DNA from: Serratia surfactantfaciens
Lineage (GTDB): Bacteria > Pseudomonadota > Gammaproteobacteria > Enterobacterales > Enterobacteriaceae
Direction: 5' to 3'
Length of the DNA stretch: 64,000 bases
Assembly (NCBI RefSeq): GCF_001642805.2
Contig: NZ_CP016948.1
Coordinates: 5,053,645-5,117,644, forward strand
A program made the position numbers and the translations under genes. The notes beneath the pieces were generated by a model. The model did no database searches. It saw nothing but the letters and a program-made list of their open reading frames with translations, and was not told the DNA's origin. This document shows positions 46,641-55,963 of the stretch, piece by piece. Positions within the stretch are counted from its first letter, which is position 1; every line of letters starts with the position of its first letter.

Positions 46641-47642
46641 TCAGTACGCAATAACCAGCTTGCCTTGCATATGGCCGCCGAGCAGTTGTTGATGCGCGGC
46701 GGTCAGCGTTTCCACCGTCAGCCCGTGCAGGGTTTCGCTCAGCGTGGTGTTCAGCTTGCCGTCGTCCAGCAGCTGCGCCACCTGCTGCAGGATCTTGCCC
46801 TGCTGGGCGATGTCCGGGGTGGTGAACATGCTGCGGGTGAACATGAACTCCCAGTGCAGCGCGGCGCTCTTCAGCTTCAGCGCGTTTTGGTCCAGCGGCT
46901 GCGCGTTCTCGACGATGGTGCAGATATGGCCCAGCGGCGCGACCAGCTCGGCCATCGCCGGCCAATGGCCGTCGGTATCGTTCAGACACAGGATGTAATC
47001 CACCTGCTCGATGCCGTGCTGCGCCAGGTTGCCCTTCAAATCGCGGTAATCCACCACCAGATCGGCGCCGCGTTCGAGGCACCAGGCGGCGGATTCAGGC
47101 CTTGAGGCGGTGGCGATCACTTTCACCTTGCTGCGCAGCGCGGCCAGCGGGATCGCCAACGAGCCTACGCCGCCGGCGCCGCCGATGATCAGCAACGTCT
47201 TGTGCTCCGGCGCGTCCTGAATGTTCAGGTGCTCGAACAGCGCCTCCCAGGCGGTGAGGGCGGTCAGCGGCATGGCGGCGGACTCGGCCCAGTTCAGGCT
47301 GCGCGGTTTGTGCGCGGCGATGCGTGAGTCGATCAGTTGGTGGCTGCTGTTGCTGCCGGGGCGGGTGATGTCGCCGGCGTACCACACTTCATCGCCGGGC
47401 TTGAAGCCGCTGACGCTGCTGCCTGCGCTCACCACGACGCCGCTGGCGTCCCAGCCGAGAATGCGCGGCTGCTGCAGGCCGCTTTTCTGCAGGCCGGCGT
47501 GCACTTTAGTATCCACCGGGTTAACCGACACCGCTTTCACTTCCACCAGCAGATCGTACTGGCCGGGAACCGGCATCTCCGGTGAGATTTCGATGAAACC
47601 GGCAGGGTTCTGCGGGTCTACGGCAATGGCTTTTATCGACAT
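46641..47642 (-). CDS. Zinc-type alcohol dehydrogenase-like oxidoreductase (MDR)
   Basis: A 333-residue medium-chain dehydrogenase/reductase. The GroES-like half has AVSVNPVDTKVHAG and ILGWDASGVV, and the Rossmann half GGAGGVGSLAIPLA near residue 157. The usual structural-zinc cysteine cluster is absent, so it is a quinone-oxidoreductase-like MDR, probably NADPH dependent. ATG 47642 follows AAAGGAGT; 22 upstream codons are dropped. Divergent from the LysR gene at 47740, its likely regulator. Confidence 0.86.
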   Translation of the reverse strand: MSIKAIAVDPQNPAGFIEISPEMPVPGQYDLLVEVKAVSVNPVDTKVHAGLQKSGLQQPRILGWDASGVVVSAGSSVSGFKPGDEVWYAGDITRPGSNSSHQLIDSRIAAHKPRSLNWAESAAMPLTALTAWEALFEHLNIQDAPEHKTLLIIGGAGGVGSLAIPLAALRSKVKVIATASRPESAAWCLERGADLVVDYRDLKGNLAQHGIEQVDYILCLNDTDGHWPAMAELVAPLGHICTIVENAQPLDQNALKLKSAALHWEFMFTRSMFTTPDIAQQGKILQQVAQLLDDGKLNTTLSETLHGLTVETLTAAHQQLLGGHMQGKLVIAY

Positions 47643-47739
47643 GGTTGTACTCCTTTCAAATGATGCCCACAGTGTAGACCCGCGATAGTGGAGTGATAAG
47701 ATGGACAATATCTAACTGAGTGTTCGTTTAAGGTGAACA

Positions 47740-48651
47740 ATGGAATTCAAACAGCTGCAGGACATGGCGCTGTTCGCGCTGGTGGCGGAATGCGGCAGCT
47801 TCACCGCCGCCGCGCAGCGTGTTGGGCTGCCGAAATCCAGCGTCAGCCAGCGTATCAGCCAGCTTGAGCAGACGCTGGGGCTACGGCTGCTCAATCGCAC
47901 CACGCGCCAGTTAAATCTCACCTTCGCCGGCGAGCGCTATCTGGAGCATTGTCAGGCGATGATGTCCGCCGCCGAGCGGGCCGATCTGGCGCTGCAGCGG
48001 CTGCGCGATAACCCGAGCGGGCGCCTGCGCATCTCGACGCCGGCCGGGCTGGGCGCGACCCTGGTGGCGCGGCTGGCGGCGGATTTTCAACGCCAGTACC
48101 CGGACGTTTCGCTGGAGGTGTCGGTGTCCGACGCGATGGTGGATCTGGTGCAGGAAGGTTTCGACGCCGCGCTGCGCACCGGCAAGCCACAGGATTCTTC
48201 GCTGATCGGCCGCCGCCTCGGCTATGCGCCGCGCTATCTGCTGGCGGCGCCGTCCTATCTGGCGCAGCACCCGCCGATCGAACATCCGCAACAGCTGCAG
48301 CAGCACCGCTGCATCGCCCATCGCGCCTGGACGGCCTGGAACCTGCGTTGCGGCGACGATTACTACCGCTGGCAGTTGCCGCTGGCGCACACCACCGACA
48401 ACCTGCTGTATGCGCGCGAATGCGCTATCGCCGGCGCCGGCATTACGCTGCTGCCGGCGTTTCTCAGCCGTGAGGTGGTGGCGCAGAAGCTGTTGGTGGA
48501 AGTGCTGTCGGCGTGGCGTGCAGAGGGCAACGAGCTGTATCTGGTCTACCCGAGCCGCAAGCTGAACTCCCCGGCGCTGGCCTGTTTCATTGATGTGGTG
48601 CTGCAGCACCCGGCGTTCGACGACTACGCGCGCGAGCTGGCGCGGGAGTGA
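47740..48651 (+). CDS. LysR-family regulator, divergent from the MDR oxidoreductase
   Basis: A 303-residue LysR protein: helix-turn-helix FTAAAQRVGLPKSSVSQRIS near residues 20-39, effector domain from about 90 (GRLRISTPAGLGATLVARLA). It belongs to the DmlR/CrgA-like group. Only 97 bases separate it from the divergent oxidoreductase, a common arrangement for redox-responsive pairs. Confidence 0.86.
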   Translation: MEFKQLQDMALFALVAECGSFTAAAQRVGLPKSSVSQRISQLEQTLGLRLLNRTTRQLNLTFAGERYLEHCQAMMSAAERADLALQRLRDNPSGRLRISTPAGLGATLVARLAADFQRQYPDVSLEVSVSDAMVDLVQEGFDAALRTGKPQDSSLIGRRLGYAPRYLLAAPSYLAQHPPIEHPQQLQQHRCIAHRAWTAWNLRCGDDYYRWQLPLAHTTDNLLYARECAIAGAGITLLPAFLSREVVAQKLLVEVLSAWRAEGNELYLVYPSRKLNSPALACFIDVVLQHPAFDDYARELARE

Positions 48652-48679
48652 CGGCGGGCGCGCGCAGAGCCTTTTAGGT

Positions 48680-49687
48680 TCAGGCGGCGCGCCGCGCCAC
48701 CTGAACGATGCGTTTCCCTCTATTTTCGCCCGCCAGCAGGCCGATCAGTGCGGCGGGCAGCAGCTCGAAACCGGTGATCAGGTCTTCGATAATTGCGAGT
48801 TTTTCCTCAGTGACCCAGGCCGCGAGTGCCGCCAACGCCTGTTCTTGCCGATGAAGGAAATCGGCCAACAGGAATCCCCGCATCGTCAAACTGTTGACGA
48901 TCAGCAAACCGGGTATCCCGGCAGGCGCTGCCGGCGGGGAGGCCGTATCGTACTGCGACACCGCACCGCAGCAAACGATGCGTCCATGCTTCGCCATATG
49001 CGGCAGGCTGGCCGCCAAAATATCGCCGCCGACGTTATCGAACAGCACATCGATGCCGTTGGGACACGAGCGGCGCAGGGCGTCATGCAGATTTTCCTTC
49101 TTATAATCTATCGCCGCGTCGAAACCCAGCCTGTCCGTCAGCAGAGCCGTTTTGGCGCCGCCGCCGGCAATGCCCACCGTGCGGCAGCCGCGAAGCCGGG
49201 CGATTTGTCCGGCGAACATGCCTACCGCCCCCGCGGCGGCAGATACGACGACGGTTTCACCGGCCTCTGGGCGTCCGCATTCCAGCAGACCGAAGTAAGC
49301 GGTGAGTCCAGGCACGCCGTAAACGCTGAGCAAGTGCGTATGCGGAACGATGCCCGACTGCTTGAGCGCGCCAGCCGCCGGTACGGCCGCAAAGGTTTGC
49401 CAGCCGGTTTCCGCCAGCACTAAATCTCCGGCGGCCAGCAGGGGAGAGCGCGACTCGACGACTTCGGCCAGCGCGGTTGCGGCCATGACGTCTCCCGCCT
49501 GCAATCCGGAACGATAAGTGACGCCCTGCATCCAGGCTCTGCTGGCCGCATCCAGTGGCACGTAAAGCGTGCGCAACAGCACCTCTTCGGGGCCGGGGAG
49601 CGGCATGGGGGCCTCTCGAGTCTGAAAACAATCGAGGGTCAGCTTTCCTTGCGGGAGTTTAGCGAGGATGATTTGACGATTCTGCAT
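48680..49687 (-). CDS. NADP-dependent oxidoreductase, leukotriene B4 12-hydroxydehydrogenase (CurA-like) type
   Basis: A 335-residue MDR protein of the LTB4DH/PTGR group: PLDAASRAWMQ near residue 45, YGVPGLTAYFGLLECG near 122 and the nucleotide loop VVSAAAGAVGMFAGQIA near 150. Such enzymes reduce alpha,beta-unsaturated ketones and aldehydes. ATG 49687 (MQNRQIILAKLPQG) fits the family. It follows the SDR gene at 49702-50670 by 14 bases and should share its transcript. Confidence 0.86.
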   Translation of the reverse strand: MQNRQIILAKLPQGKLTLDCFQTREAPMPLPGPEEVLLRTLYVPLDAASRAWMQGVTYRSGLQAGDVMAATALAEVVESRSPLLAAGDLVLAETGWQTFAAVPAAGALKQSGIVPHTHLLSVYGVPGLTAYFGLLECGRPEAGETVVVSAAAGAVGMFAGQIARLRGCRTVGIAGGGAKTALLTDRLGFDAAIDYKKENLHDALRRSCPNGIDVLFDNVGGDILAASLPHMAKHGRIVCCGAVSQYDTASPPAAPAGIPGLLIVNSLTMRGFLLADFLHRQEQALAALAAWVTEEKLAIIEDLITGFELLPAALIGLLAGENRGKRIVQVARRAA

Positions 49688-49701
49688 AGAAGGTCCCCTA
49701 T

Positions 49702-50670
49702 TTAAATCTTGCCGAAGGCATCGACACCGGTGAGTTGCGCCGACAGTTTCCACAGGCGTTGGGCTTGTTCAGGATCGACGGCGTAGCTTTTTACGCCGCT
49801 GAAGGAAAAGCCGTTGTCATCGTTGCGCCGGGCGACATCGCAATCTTCGCAATACAATCCGCCAAGGCCATTGAGTTGAGGCGATGTCGCCGCCCAAACC
49901 TGGGTTGCCGCGCCTTGTTGCGGGGTTTTCAGCATTTCCGGGTGGGCGGGTTTGCCGTCGGCGTCGATCCAGTCCAACGCGAGCATCTCTTCCTGCGAGA
50001 GATAGCGCTGCAGCGGCGTTGGGATCATGCCGGGATGCAGCGAGAAGGCGCGCACGCCAGCGTTTTTCCCCAGCTTGTCAAGCTGCAGGGCGAAGAGCGC
50101 GTTAGCGGTTTTCGATTGGCCATAGGCCAGCCACTTGTCATAGCCGCTGTGAAATTGGACGTCATTCCAGCGTATGGCGCTGGCATGGTGACCGGAAGAT
50201 GAGATGACGACAACGCGGGCGTCGCCCATCAACGCCGGCCAGAGGTGGTTCACCAAAGCGTAATGCCCCAGGTGGTTGATCGCGAATTGAGCCTCCCAGC
50301 CTGGGCCGATACGGGTTTCAGGACAGGCCATGATGCCGGCGCCGCAGATCAACATATCGAGGTGGACGTCTGTCGCCAGAAGTTGTTGCGTGAACCCTTT
50401 GATGTTGCTCAGATCGGCCAAATCAAGCTCATAAACCTCAGCGTTGCTGATGCCGGCGATAGCCAGACGCGTGTGGGCGATAACGGGGTCGCGGGCGGCG
50501 ACGATCACCTTCGCCCCCGCCTGCGTCAAAGCGCGAGTCGTTTCCAACCCCAGGCCGGAATGACCGCCGGTCACCAGCGCTGTCATGCCGGCCAGTTGAC
50601 GGTCTTTGAGCACGTCGGCGGCGGTGGTGGTAGCGTTGAAGCCGGAGTTGAGGGGCACTTGTCTGTTCAT
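49702..50670 (-). CDS. Short-chain dehydrogenase (retinol dehydrogenase/WW-domain-oxidoreductase-like)
   Basis: A 322-residue SDR: cofactor motif VTGGHSGLGLETTRAL near residue 31, CGAGIM near 108, Ser in VISSSGHHAS near 155 and the Tyr-x3-Lys motif YGQSK near 180. The extended C-terminus is like that of light-dependent protochlorophyllide reductase-like/retinol dehydrogenase-like SDRs. ATG 50670 follows GAGGAA. Forms an operon with the MDR gene downstream and is divergent from an AraC gene. Substrate unknown. Confidence 0.85.
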   Translation of the reverse strand: MNRQVPLNSGFNATTTAADVLKDRQLAGMTALVTGGHSGLGLETTRALTQAGAKVIVAARDPVIAHTRLAIAGISNAEVYELDLADLSNIKGFTQQLLATDVHLDMLICGAGIMACPETRIGPGWEAQFAINHLGHYALVNHLWPALMGDARVVVISSSGHHASAIRWNDVQFHSGYDKWLAYGQSKTANALFALQLDKLGKNAGVRAFSLHPGMIPTPLQRYLSQEEMLALDWIDADGKPAHPEMLKTPQQGAATQVWAATSPQLNGLGGLYCEDCDVARRNDDNGFSFSGVKSYAVDPEQAQRLWKLSAQLTGVDAFGKI

Positions 50671-50832
50671 TGGGAATTCCTCGCTGCAGTTGACTGTGAC
50701 ACTGGGAGTGTAAGTCGGCGTTATCGGCGGCTGAATGCAACAAAAACCTAATTTCTGTCGCCATCGTCCTAAAACCTTTGGCTGGGGCATCGCACGGGCT
50801 ATGCTCTTGAAAGGGCCTTAGGGGGAGAGGGT

Positions 50833-51738
50833 ATGGATCCTTTATCGGAAGTGCTTGCGCCGTTGAACAGCCAGAATGCGTTTTTCGGCGGCCTGAAGGC
50901 CGGCGGCGACTGGGCCGTTCATTTTCCTGCGCCGCAGAGCGGGAAGTTCAACGCTGTGGTGCGTGGCGGCTGTTGGCTGGCGGCGGAAGGGCTGGCCGAA
51001 CCGCTGTGGCTGGCGGCCGGCGACTGTTTGTTGCTGACCCGCAGCTTGCCGGTCACCGTTGGCAGCGATCTGTCGCTGCCAGCACTCGATGCTGACGCAC
51101 TTTATCTGCAGGCAAAAAACGGCGTGGCGAGCTGTGGCGAGGCGGAGGATTGTCTGTTTATCGGCGGGCGTTTTACCTTCGGCGAGGAGGTGGAGCGGTT
51201 ATTGGGTACTTTGCCGGCGCTGATGGTGATTCGAGGCGGCACTGAAGAGGCCGCGGTGTTGCAATGGGCGTTGCAGCGGCTGGCGGGCGAGCTGCTGAAG
51301 CCTTCACCGGGCAGTGCCTCGATGGTACACCATCTGGGGCAGATCATGTTGACTCAGGCGCTGCGGATGTACCTGATGGGAGAAGAGAGCGTGGCGTCCG
51401 GTTGGCTGCCCGCCTTGTTCGATCCGCGCATCGGCGCCGCGATGCAGGCGGTGCATGCCGATCCTGGCCGGCGCTGGACGGTGGCGTCGCTGGCCGCCGC
51501 TGCGAGCGTTTCCCGCTCGACGTTGGCGTTGCGCTTTAAGCAGAAGGCCGGCATGGCGCCGTTAGAGTATGTGTCGCGCTGGCGCATGCTGTTGGCTGCA
51601 CGGGCTTTGCGTACCGGCAGCGAACCGGTGTCCGCCATCGCGCAGCGCTTGGGATACGATTCAGACAGCGCGTTCAGCCACGCCTTTAAGAGAATGATGG
51701 CGTGCTCGCCGCGCGAGTATCGCCGGACACGGGCATAA
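50833..51738 (+). CDS. AraC-family regulator with cupin sensor domain
   Basis: A 301-residue regulator. The N-terminal about 185 residues are an AraC-binding/cupin_6 domain (GGDWAVHFPAPQSGKFNAVV, WLAAGDCLLLT), and the C-terminal about 100 hold the two HTH units (WTVASLAAAASVSRSTLALRF, VSAIAQRLGYDSDSAFSHAF). Proteins of this design often control a divergent SDR/oxidoreductase operon, as here at 50670. The inducer is unknown. Confidence 0.86.
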   Translation: MDPLSEVLAPLNSQNAFFGGLKAGGDWAVHFPAPQSGKFNAVVRGGCWLAAEGLAEPLWLAAGDCLLLTRSLPVTVGSDLSLPALDADALYLQAKNGVASCGEAEDCLFIGGRFTFGEEVERLLGTLPALMVIRGGTEEAAVLQWALQRLAGELLKPSPGSASMVHHLGQIMLTQALRMYLMGEESVASGWLPALFDPRIGAAMQAVHADPGRRWTVASLAAAASVSRSTLALRFKQKAGMAPLEYVSRWRMLLAARALRTGSEPVSAIAQRLGYDSDSAFSHAFKRMMACSPREYRRTRA

Positions 51739-51740
51739 AA

Positions 51741-51764
51741 AAAGGCGCCGCATGCGGCGCCTTT
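51741..51764. terminator. Bidirectional terminator between the AraC gene and ettA
   Basis: A perfect 24-base palindrome, AAAGGCGCCGCA followed by its complement, with an A-run on the left and TTT on the right. It serves the AraC gene and the convergent ettA. Confidence 0.85.
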
Positions 51765-51768
51765 CGGA

Positions 51769-53436
51769 TCACTTGGCGATCTTTTTGTACTTGATGCGGT
51801 GCGGCTCGAGCGCGTCGGCGCCCAGCGTACGCTTCTTGTACTCTTCGTACTCGGTGAAGTTACCTTCGAAGAATTCCACCTTGCCTTCGTCCTGGTAGTC
51901 CAGGATGTGGGTGGCGATACGGTCGAGGAACCAACGGTCGTGCGAGATCACCATGGCGCAGCCAGGGAATTCCAGCAGGGCGTTTTCCAGCGCGCGCAGG
52001 GTTTCGATATCCAGGTCGTTGGTCGGTTCATCGAGCAGCAGTACGTTGCCGCCAACCTGCAGCAGCTTGGCCAGGTGCAGACGGCCACGCTCACCGCCGG
52101 ACAGCTCGCCCACGCGTTTGCCCTGATCGACGCCCTTGAAGTTGAAGCGGCCGACATAGGCGCGGCTTGGCATCTCGGTGTTGCCGATGCGCATGATGTC
52201 CTGCCCGCCGGAGACTTCTTCCCAGACGGTTTTCGAACCGTCCATGCTGTCGCGGAACTGATCGACGGATGCCAGCTTGACGGTGTCGCCCAGCACGATG
52301 CTGCCGGAATCAGGCTGCTCCTGGCCGGACATCATGCGGAACAGCGTGGATTTACCCGCACCGTTCGGGCCGATGATGCCGACGATCGCGCCTTTTGGCA
52401 CCGAGAACGACAGGTCGTCGATCAACAGGCGGTCGCCATAGGACTTACGCAGGTTGCTGACTTCGACCACTTTATCGCCCAGGCGTGCGCCAGGCGGAAT
52501 GAACAGTTCGTTGGTTTCGTTACGTTTTTGGTATTCGGTGTTGTTCAGCTCTTCAAAGCGGGCCAGGCGGGCCTTGCCTTTGGACTGACGGCCTTTGGCA
52601 CCCTGACGCACCCACTCCAGCTCTTTCTCGATCGATTTGCGGCGAGCGGCTTCGGCGGATGCTTCCTGCGCCAGACGCGCATCTTTCTGCTCCAGCCAGG
52701 ATGAGTAGTTGCCTTCCCACGGAATGCCCTCGCCACGGTCCAGCTCGAGGATCCAGCCGGCGACGTTGTCCAGGAAGTAACGGTCGTGGGTGATCGCGAC
52801 GACGGTGCCTTCGAAGTCGTGCAGGAAGCGTTCCAGCCAGGCCACGGACTCGGCGTCCAGGTGGTTGGTCGGTTCGTCCAGCAGCAGCATGTCCGGTTTT
52901 TCAAGCAGCAAGCGGCACAGCGCCACGCGGCGGCGTTCACCGCCGGACAGGTGGGCGATTTTGGCGTCCCAATCCGGCAGGCGCAGCGCATCGGCGGCGC
53001 GCTCCAGCTGCGCGTTGAGGTTGTGGCCGTCGTGCGCCTGAATGATCTCTTCCAGGCGGCCCTGTTCGGCGGCCAGCTTGTCGAAGTCTGCGCCTTCTTC
53101 CGCGTACAGCGCGTACACTTCGTCCAGGCGTTTCAGCGCGCCGACCACTTCCGCCAGCGCTTCTTCCACCGACTCACGCACGGTGTGTTCGAGGTTAAGC
53201 TGCGGCTCCTGCGGCAGGTAACCGATCTTGATGCCCGGCTGCGGGCGCGCTTCCCCTTCGATATCGGTATCGATGCCGGCCATGATGCGCAGCAGGGTGG
53301 ACTTACCGGCGCCGTTCAGGCCCAGTACGCCGATTTTTGCCCCAGGGAAGAAGCTCAGGGAGATGTTTTTCAAAATATGACGCTTCGGCGGTACCACTTT
53401 GCCGACGCGGTGCATGGTATAGACGTATTGAGCCAC
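51769..53436 (-). CDS. ettA: Energy-dependent translational throttle protein EttA (ABC-F)
   Basis: A 555-residue ABC-F protein, same length as E. coli EttA (YjjK). It has two ATPase domains with Walker A GLNGAGKST near residue 39 and GPNGAGKST near 357, signature LSGGERRRVA and LSGGERGRLH, and an arm/linker region between them. It binds the ribosomal E site and gates the first peptide bond according to ATP/ADP ratio. Single-gene transcript on the minus strand. Confidence 0.97.
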   Translation of the reverse strand: MAQYVYTMHRVGKVVPPKRHILKNISLSFFPGAKIGVLGLNGAGKSTLLRIMAGIDTDIEGEARPQPGIKIGYLPQEPQLNLEHTVRESVEEALAEVVGALKRLDEVYALYAEEGADFDKLAAEQGRLEEIIQAHDGHNLNAQLERAADALRLPDWDAKIAHLSGGERRRVALCRLLLEKPDMLLLDEPTNHLDAESVAWLERFLHDFEGTVVAITHDRYFLDNVAGWILELDRGEGIPWEGNYSSWLEQKDARLAQEASAEAARRKSIEKELEWVRQGAKGRQSKGKARLARFEELNNTEYQKRNETNELFIPPGARLGDKVVEVSNLRKSYGDRLLIDDLSFSVPKGAIVGIIGPNGAGKSTLFRMMSGQEQPDSGSIVLGDTVKLASVDQFRDSMDGSKTVWEEVSGGQDIMRIGNTEMPSRAYVGRFNFKGVDQGKRVGELSGGERGRLHLAKLLQVGGNVLLLDEPTNDLDIETLRALENALLEFPGCAMVISHDRWFLDRIATHILDYQDEGKVEFFEGNFTEYEEYKKRTLGADALEPHRIKYKKIAK

Positions 53437-53547
53437 GTTGCTCTAAGCCTCTCTATATCAGTATTTATAGGATGTCTGGGGCATGAGTGTAGCCCGTTTC
53501 GATCTCGGATCCCAGACATCGCTCAGCGATCGCCAAGTATAACCGTT

Positions 53548-53569
53548 TATGCGCCGATAAAGGCGCATA
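53548..53569 (-). terminator. Hairpin after yfiB
   Basis: 8-bp stem TATGCGCC/GGCGCATA with a 6-base loop, 9 bases after the yfiB stop on the minus strand. T-run weak. Confidence 0.55.
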
Positions 53570-53577
53570 TTGGTGGC

Positions 53578-54081
53578 TTATGGCGTGACGACGATCGCGA
53601 CGCGGCGGTTTTCCGCACGGCCGCTGGAGGTGCGGTTGTCGGCGACGGGATCGCGTTTGCCCATGCCGCGGGTTTCGATATTGGCGCGCGGAATGCCGAC
53701 GCTGGCCAGCAGATCGGCCACCGCATCGGCGCGGCGCAGGGAGAGCTGGTCGTTATAGCTGTCTTCGCCGTAGTTGTCGGTATGACCGTCCAGACGGAAT
53801 TTGGTGATGCCGACGCTCAGCAGCGCGCGCCCCATCTTCTGCACCGTCTCGGTGCTTTCCGGGTTCAGCTTGCCGATGTTGTTGCCGAACAGCACTTTAT
53901 CCGACAGGCCGAACTCCCAGCCGTTGTCGGTCAGTTTGAAGCCCTGCGACTGCAGCAGCGCGACCTGCTCGGGCGTCAGCCCCTGCGGTTTGCTCTGGCA
54001 GCCGGCGAGCGCCAGCAGGGCGACGAACACCATCGTCAACAGTGAAAAACGGCCTTTAAACAGTTGCTGTATCATAGTCAA
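53578..54081 (-). CDS. yfiB: OmpA-like outer-membrane lipoprotein YfiB
   Basis: A 167-residue lipoprotein: signal peptide with lipobox LALAGC (Cys near 28), then an OmpA-like peptidoglycan-binding domain containing DGHTDNYGEDSYNDQLSLRR near residues 98-117 and GRAENRRVAI near the end. In the YfiBNR system, YfiB sequesters YfiR at the outer membrane and so frees YfiN. Start 54081 or the ATG two codons later cannot be separated. Last gene of yfiR-yfiN-yfiB. Confidence 0.92.
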   Translation of the reverse strand: MTMIQQLFKGRFSLLTMVFVALLALAGCQSKPQGLTPEQVALLQSQGFKLTDNGWEFGLSDKVLFGNNIGKLNPESTETVQKMGRALLSVGITKFRLDGHTDNYGEDSYNDQLSLRRADAVADLLASVGIPRANIETRGMGKRDPVADNRTSSGRAENRRVAIVVTP

Positions 54082-54113
54082 AATCCCTAGTTCAAGTGTT
54101 ATAGCTGCGGCTC

Positions 54114-55361
54114 TTATTTGTGTATCGCCAGCCGCCAGCCTCCGTGATAACGATGCTTTGCCTGATACATTGCATCGTCAGCTTCGTGCAAAAGACCCTG
54201 AGGCGTCGCCGCGTGATCAGGGTACAGCGCAATACCGATACTCAGAGAGGTGATGATCGTCTCGTCGTTCGGTAAAATGACCGGCTGCGTCATGCAGTCG
54301 ATAATATTATCGGCGATCTGCAGGACATCTTCCGTGCTGTGCACCGGCGCCAGCAGCACGGCGAACTCATCCCCTCCCAGGCGCGCGACCAGATCGGTTT
54401 CACGCAGCTGCGCGCGAATGCGCCCGGCGATGGTGGTCAACACCGCATCGCCTGCGGCGTGGCCGTAACTGTCGTTCACTTCCTTGAAGCGATCGCCATC
54501 GATAAATAGCACCGCCAATTTTGCCGACGGCTCGATATCGCCCAGGGCGCGGCTCAGCCGTCCTTCGAAGAAGGCGCGGTTCGGCAAGCCGGTCAGACTG
54601 TCGTGCGTCGCCCGGTGGGCCAGCGAGTCGTTCTCCTGTTTCAGGTGGGCCTGCCAGGCCTCCAGCTCGTCGAGCAAGCCGTTGAAGTCGTTGCTGAGCT
54701 CGTGCAGTTCGGCGATCGGCGCCGACGGCACCCGCAGGCCGAAGGTGCGATCGCGGCGTACCGCATGCGCCACGTTGGCGATGTCGTCCAGCGAACTGAC
54801 GATGCCGACCAGCATGCGGCGCGACAGTACCAGGGCGCACAGGGTACTGAGCACCAGACAGGCGATCATGCCGACCAGGCCGCGCAGCAGGAAACGCAAC
54901 AGGCTGCCGCCGTTGCCGCTCAGCCAGACCTGACCGACCTGCTTGCCCTCATGTGTGATGGGCAGGATGACCGGCTCGGGCAGCGCCCAGTGCGCGACGA
55001 TCTGCTCCAGACCGTGTAGCGGCCCGTCGGTGGGATGGCGCCAGTTGGCCAGCATCTTGCCGTTATTGTCGAGGATCCGCGCGTCCGACACCTCTTCGTT
55101 GGACGCGATCAGCATCAGCGCCTCGCGCGCGGCAGCGCGATCTTCAAACACCACTGCCGCTTCAACGGTATAGCTGATGGAGCGCGCGATCAGATGCAGG
55201 TTGTGGTTGGCGTAAGCGCGCAGCGCAAACAGCGCCACCAGCGTCAAAAAGATGCCGGCGGTGCCGACGGCGATCAGCGCCAGCCCAAGATGCACCCGCT
55301 GCAGCACCCGGCCCAGCGTCGGGCGCGCATTGCCGGAACGGTTTTTACGCAACAGTCTCAT
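54114..55361 (-). CDS. yfiN: Diguanylate cyclase YfiN (DgcN/TpbB type)
   Basis: A 415-residue inner-membrane enzyme: membrane segment 1 near residues 25-47, a periplasmic domain to about 150, membrane segment 2 (LVGMIACLVLSTLCALVLS), HAMP-like linker and a GGDEF domain with RLGGDEF and an intact I-site RETD five residues before. YfiR inhibits it from the periplasm. ATG 55361 overlaps the yfiR stop (ATGA). Product c-di-GMP promotes biofilm and represses motility. Confidence 0.93.
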   Translation of the reverse strand: MRLLRKNRSGNARPTLGRVLQRVHLGLALIAVGTAGIFLTLVALFALRAYANHNLHLIARSISYTVEAAVVFEDRAAAREALMLIASNEEVSDARILDNNGKMLANWRHPTDGPLHGLEQIVAHWALPEPVILPITHEGKQVGQVWLSGNGGSLLRFLLRGLVGMIACLVLSTLCALVLSRRMLVGIVSSLDDIANVAHAVRRDRTFGLRVPSAPIAELHELSNDFNGLLDELEAWQAHLKQENDSLAHRATHDSLTGLPNRAFFEGRLSRALGDIEPSAKLAVLFIDGDRFKEVNDSYGHAAGDAVLTTIAGRIRAQLRETDLVARLGGDEFAVLLAPVHSTEDVLQIADNIIDCMTQPVILPNDETIITSLSIGIALYPDHAATPQGLLHEADDAMYQAKHRYHGGWRLAIHK

Positions 55362-55963
55362 AGCGGCGGCGCCTGTTTGCGCGCCAGTTGCAGCACGTTG
55401 GGGTGAACGCGTACGCCGCTGCGCGCCAGGGCGTCCAGGTTGACCTTGAAGCTGGCCTGATCCCCATCGATCTGCAGGCAGAATGCGCTGCCGGCGGAGC
55501 ATTCGCTATCGTTCTCGCTGATGCTGAGAATGGAGTTGCCGGAAATGCGCTGCATGAAATTTTGTCTCTGCGCGGCGTTGATGTTCCCTAGATAGATGAC
55601 ATCACAGCCGGTACTCAGCGTTGGGCTGTCGAACGGCACACGTTCAGTTTTAATTGGACGCGGCGCGCTCAGCAGAATCGGATCGAACAGCCCCTCGGCA
55701 TACTGGGTGGGTGCGGTCACGCACAACCGGATAGGATTGGGTTCACGCGACCAGCGGGCGTAGCTGATGATGCCTACCACCACGGTCGTCACGGCGTGCG
55801 TGCGCTTTTGATAGGGATCATCGGCGGCGTGCGCAGGTCCGGGCAACGTCAGCAGAACCAACATGACGATCAGCAACAGGCGGCCGATATGCAGACGTGC
55901 GGCAAGGAAGCCCGGCACGGGGCTTTTTGCGCAACGCATCACTATCGCGGTGTTATTCGCCAT
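55358..55963 (-). CDS. yfiR: Periplasmic inhibitor YfiR
   Basis: A 201-residue protein from ATG 55963, with an N-terminal export segment (LLLIVMLVLLTLPGPAHA) and a YfiR domain (DUF4154). Four cysteines in the mature part (RLCVTAP, STGCDVIYLG, DSECSAG, AFCLQ) match the two disulphides known in Pseudomonas YfiR. It represses YfiN. The N-terminus is longer than in E. coli; ATG 55936 is an alternative start. First gene of the yfi operon. Confidence 0.88.
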   Translation of the reverse strand: MANNTAIVMRCAKSPVPGFLAARLHIGRLLLIVMLVLLTLPGPAHAADDPYQKRTHAVTTVVVGIISYARWSREPNPIRLCVTAPTQYAEGLFDPILLSAPRPIKTERVPFDSPTLSTGCDVIYLGNINAAQRQNFMQRISGNSILSISENDSECSAGSAFCLQIDGDQASFKVNLDALARSGVRVHPNVLQLARKQAPPL

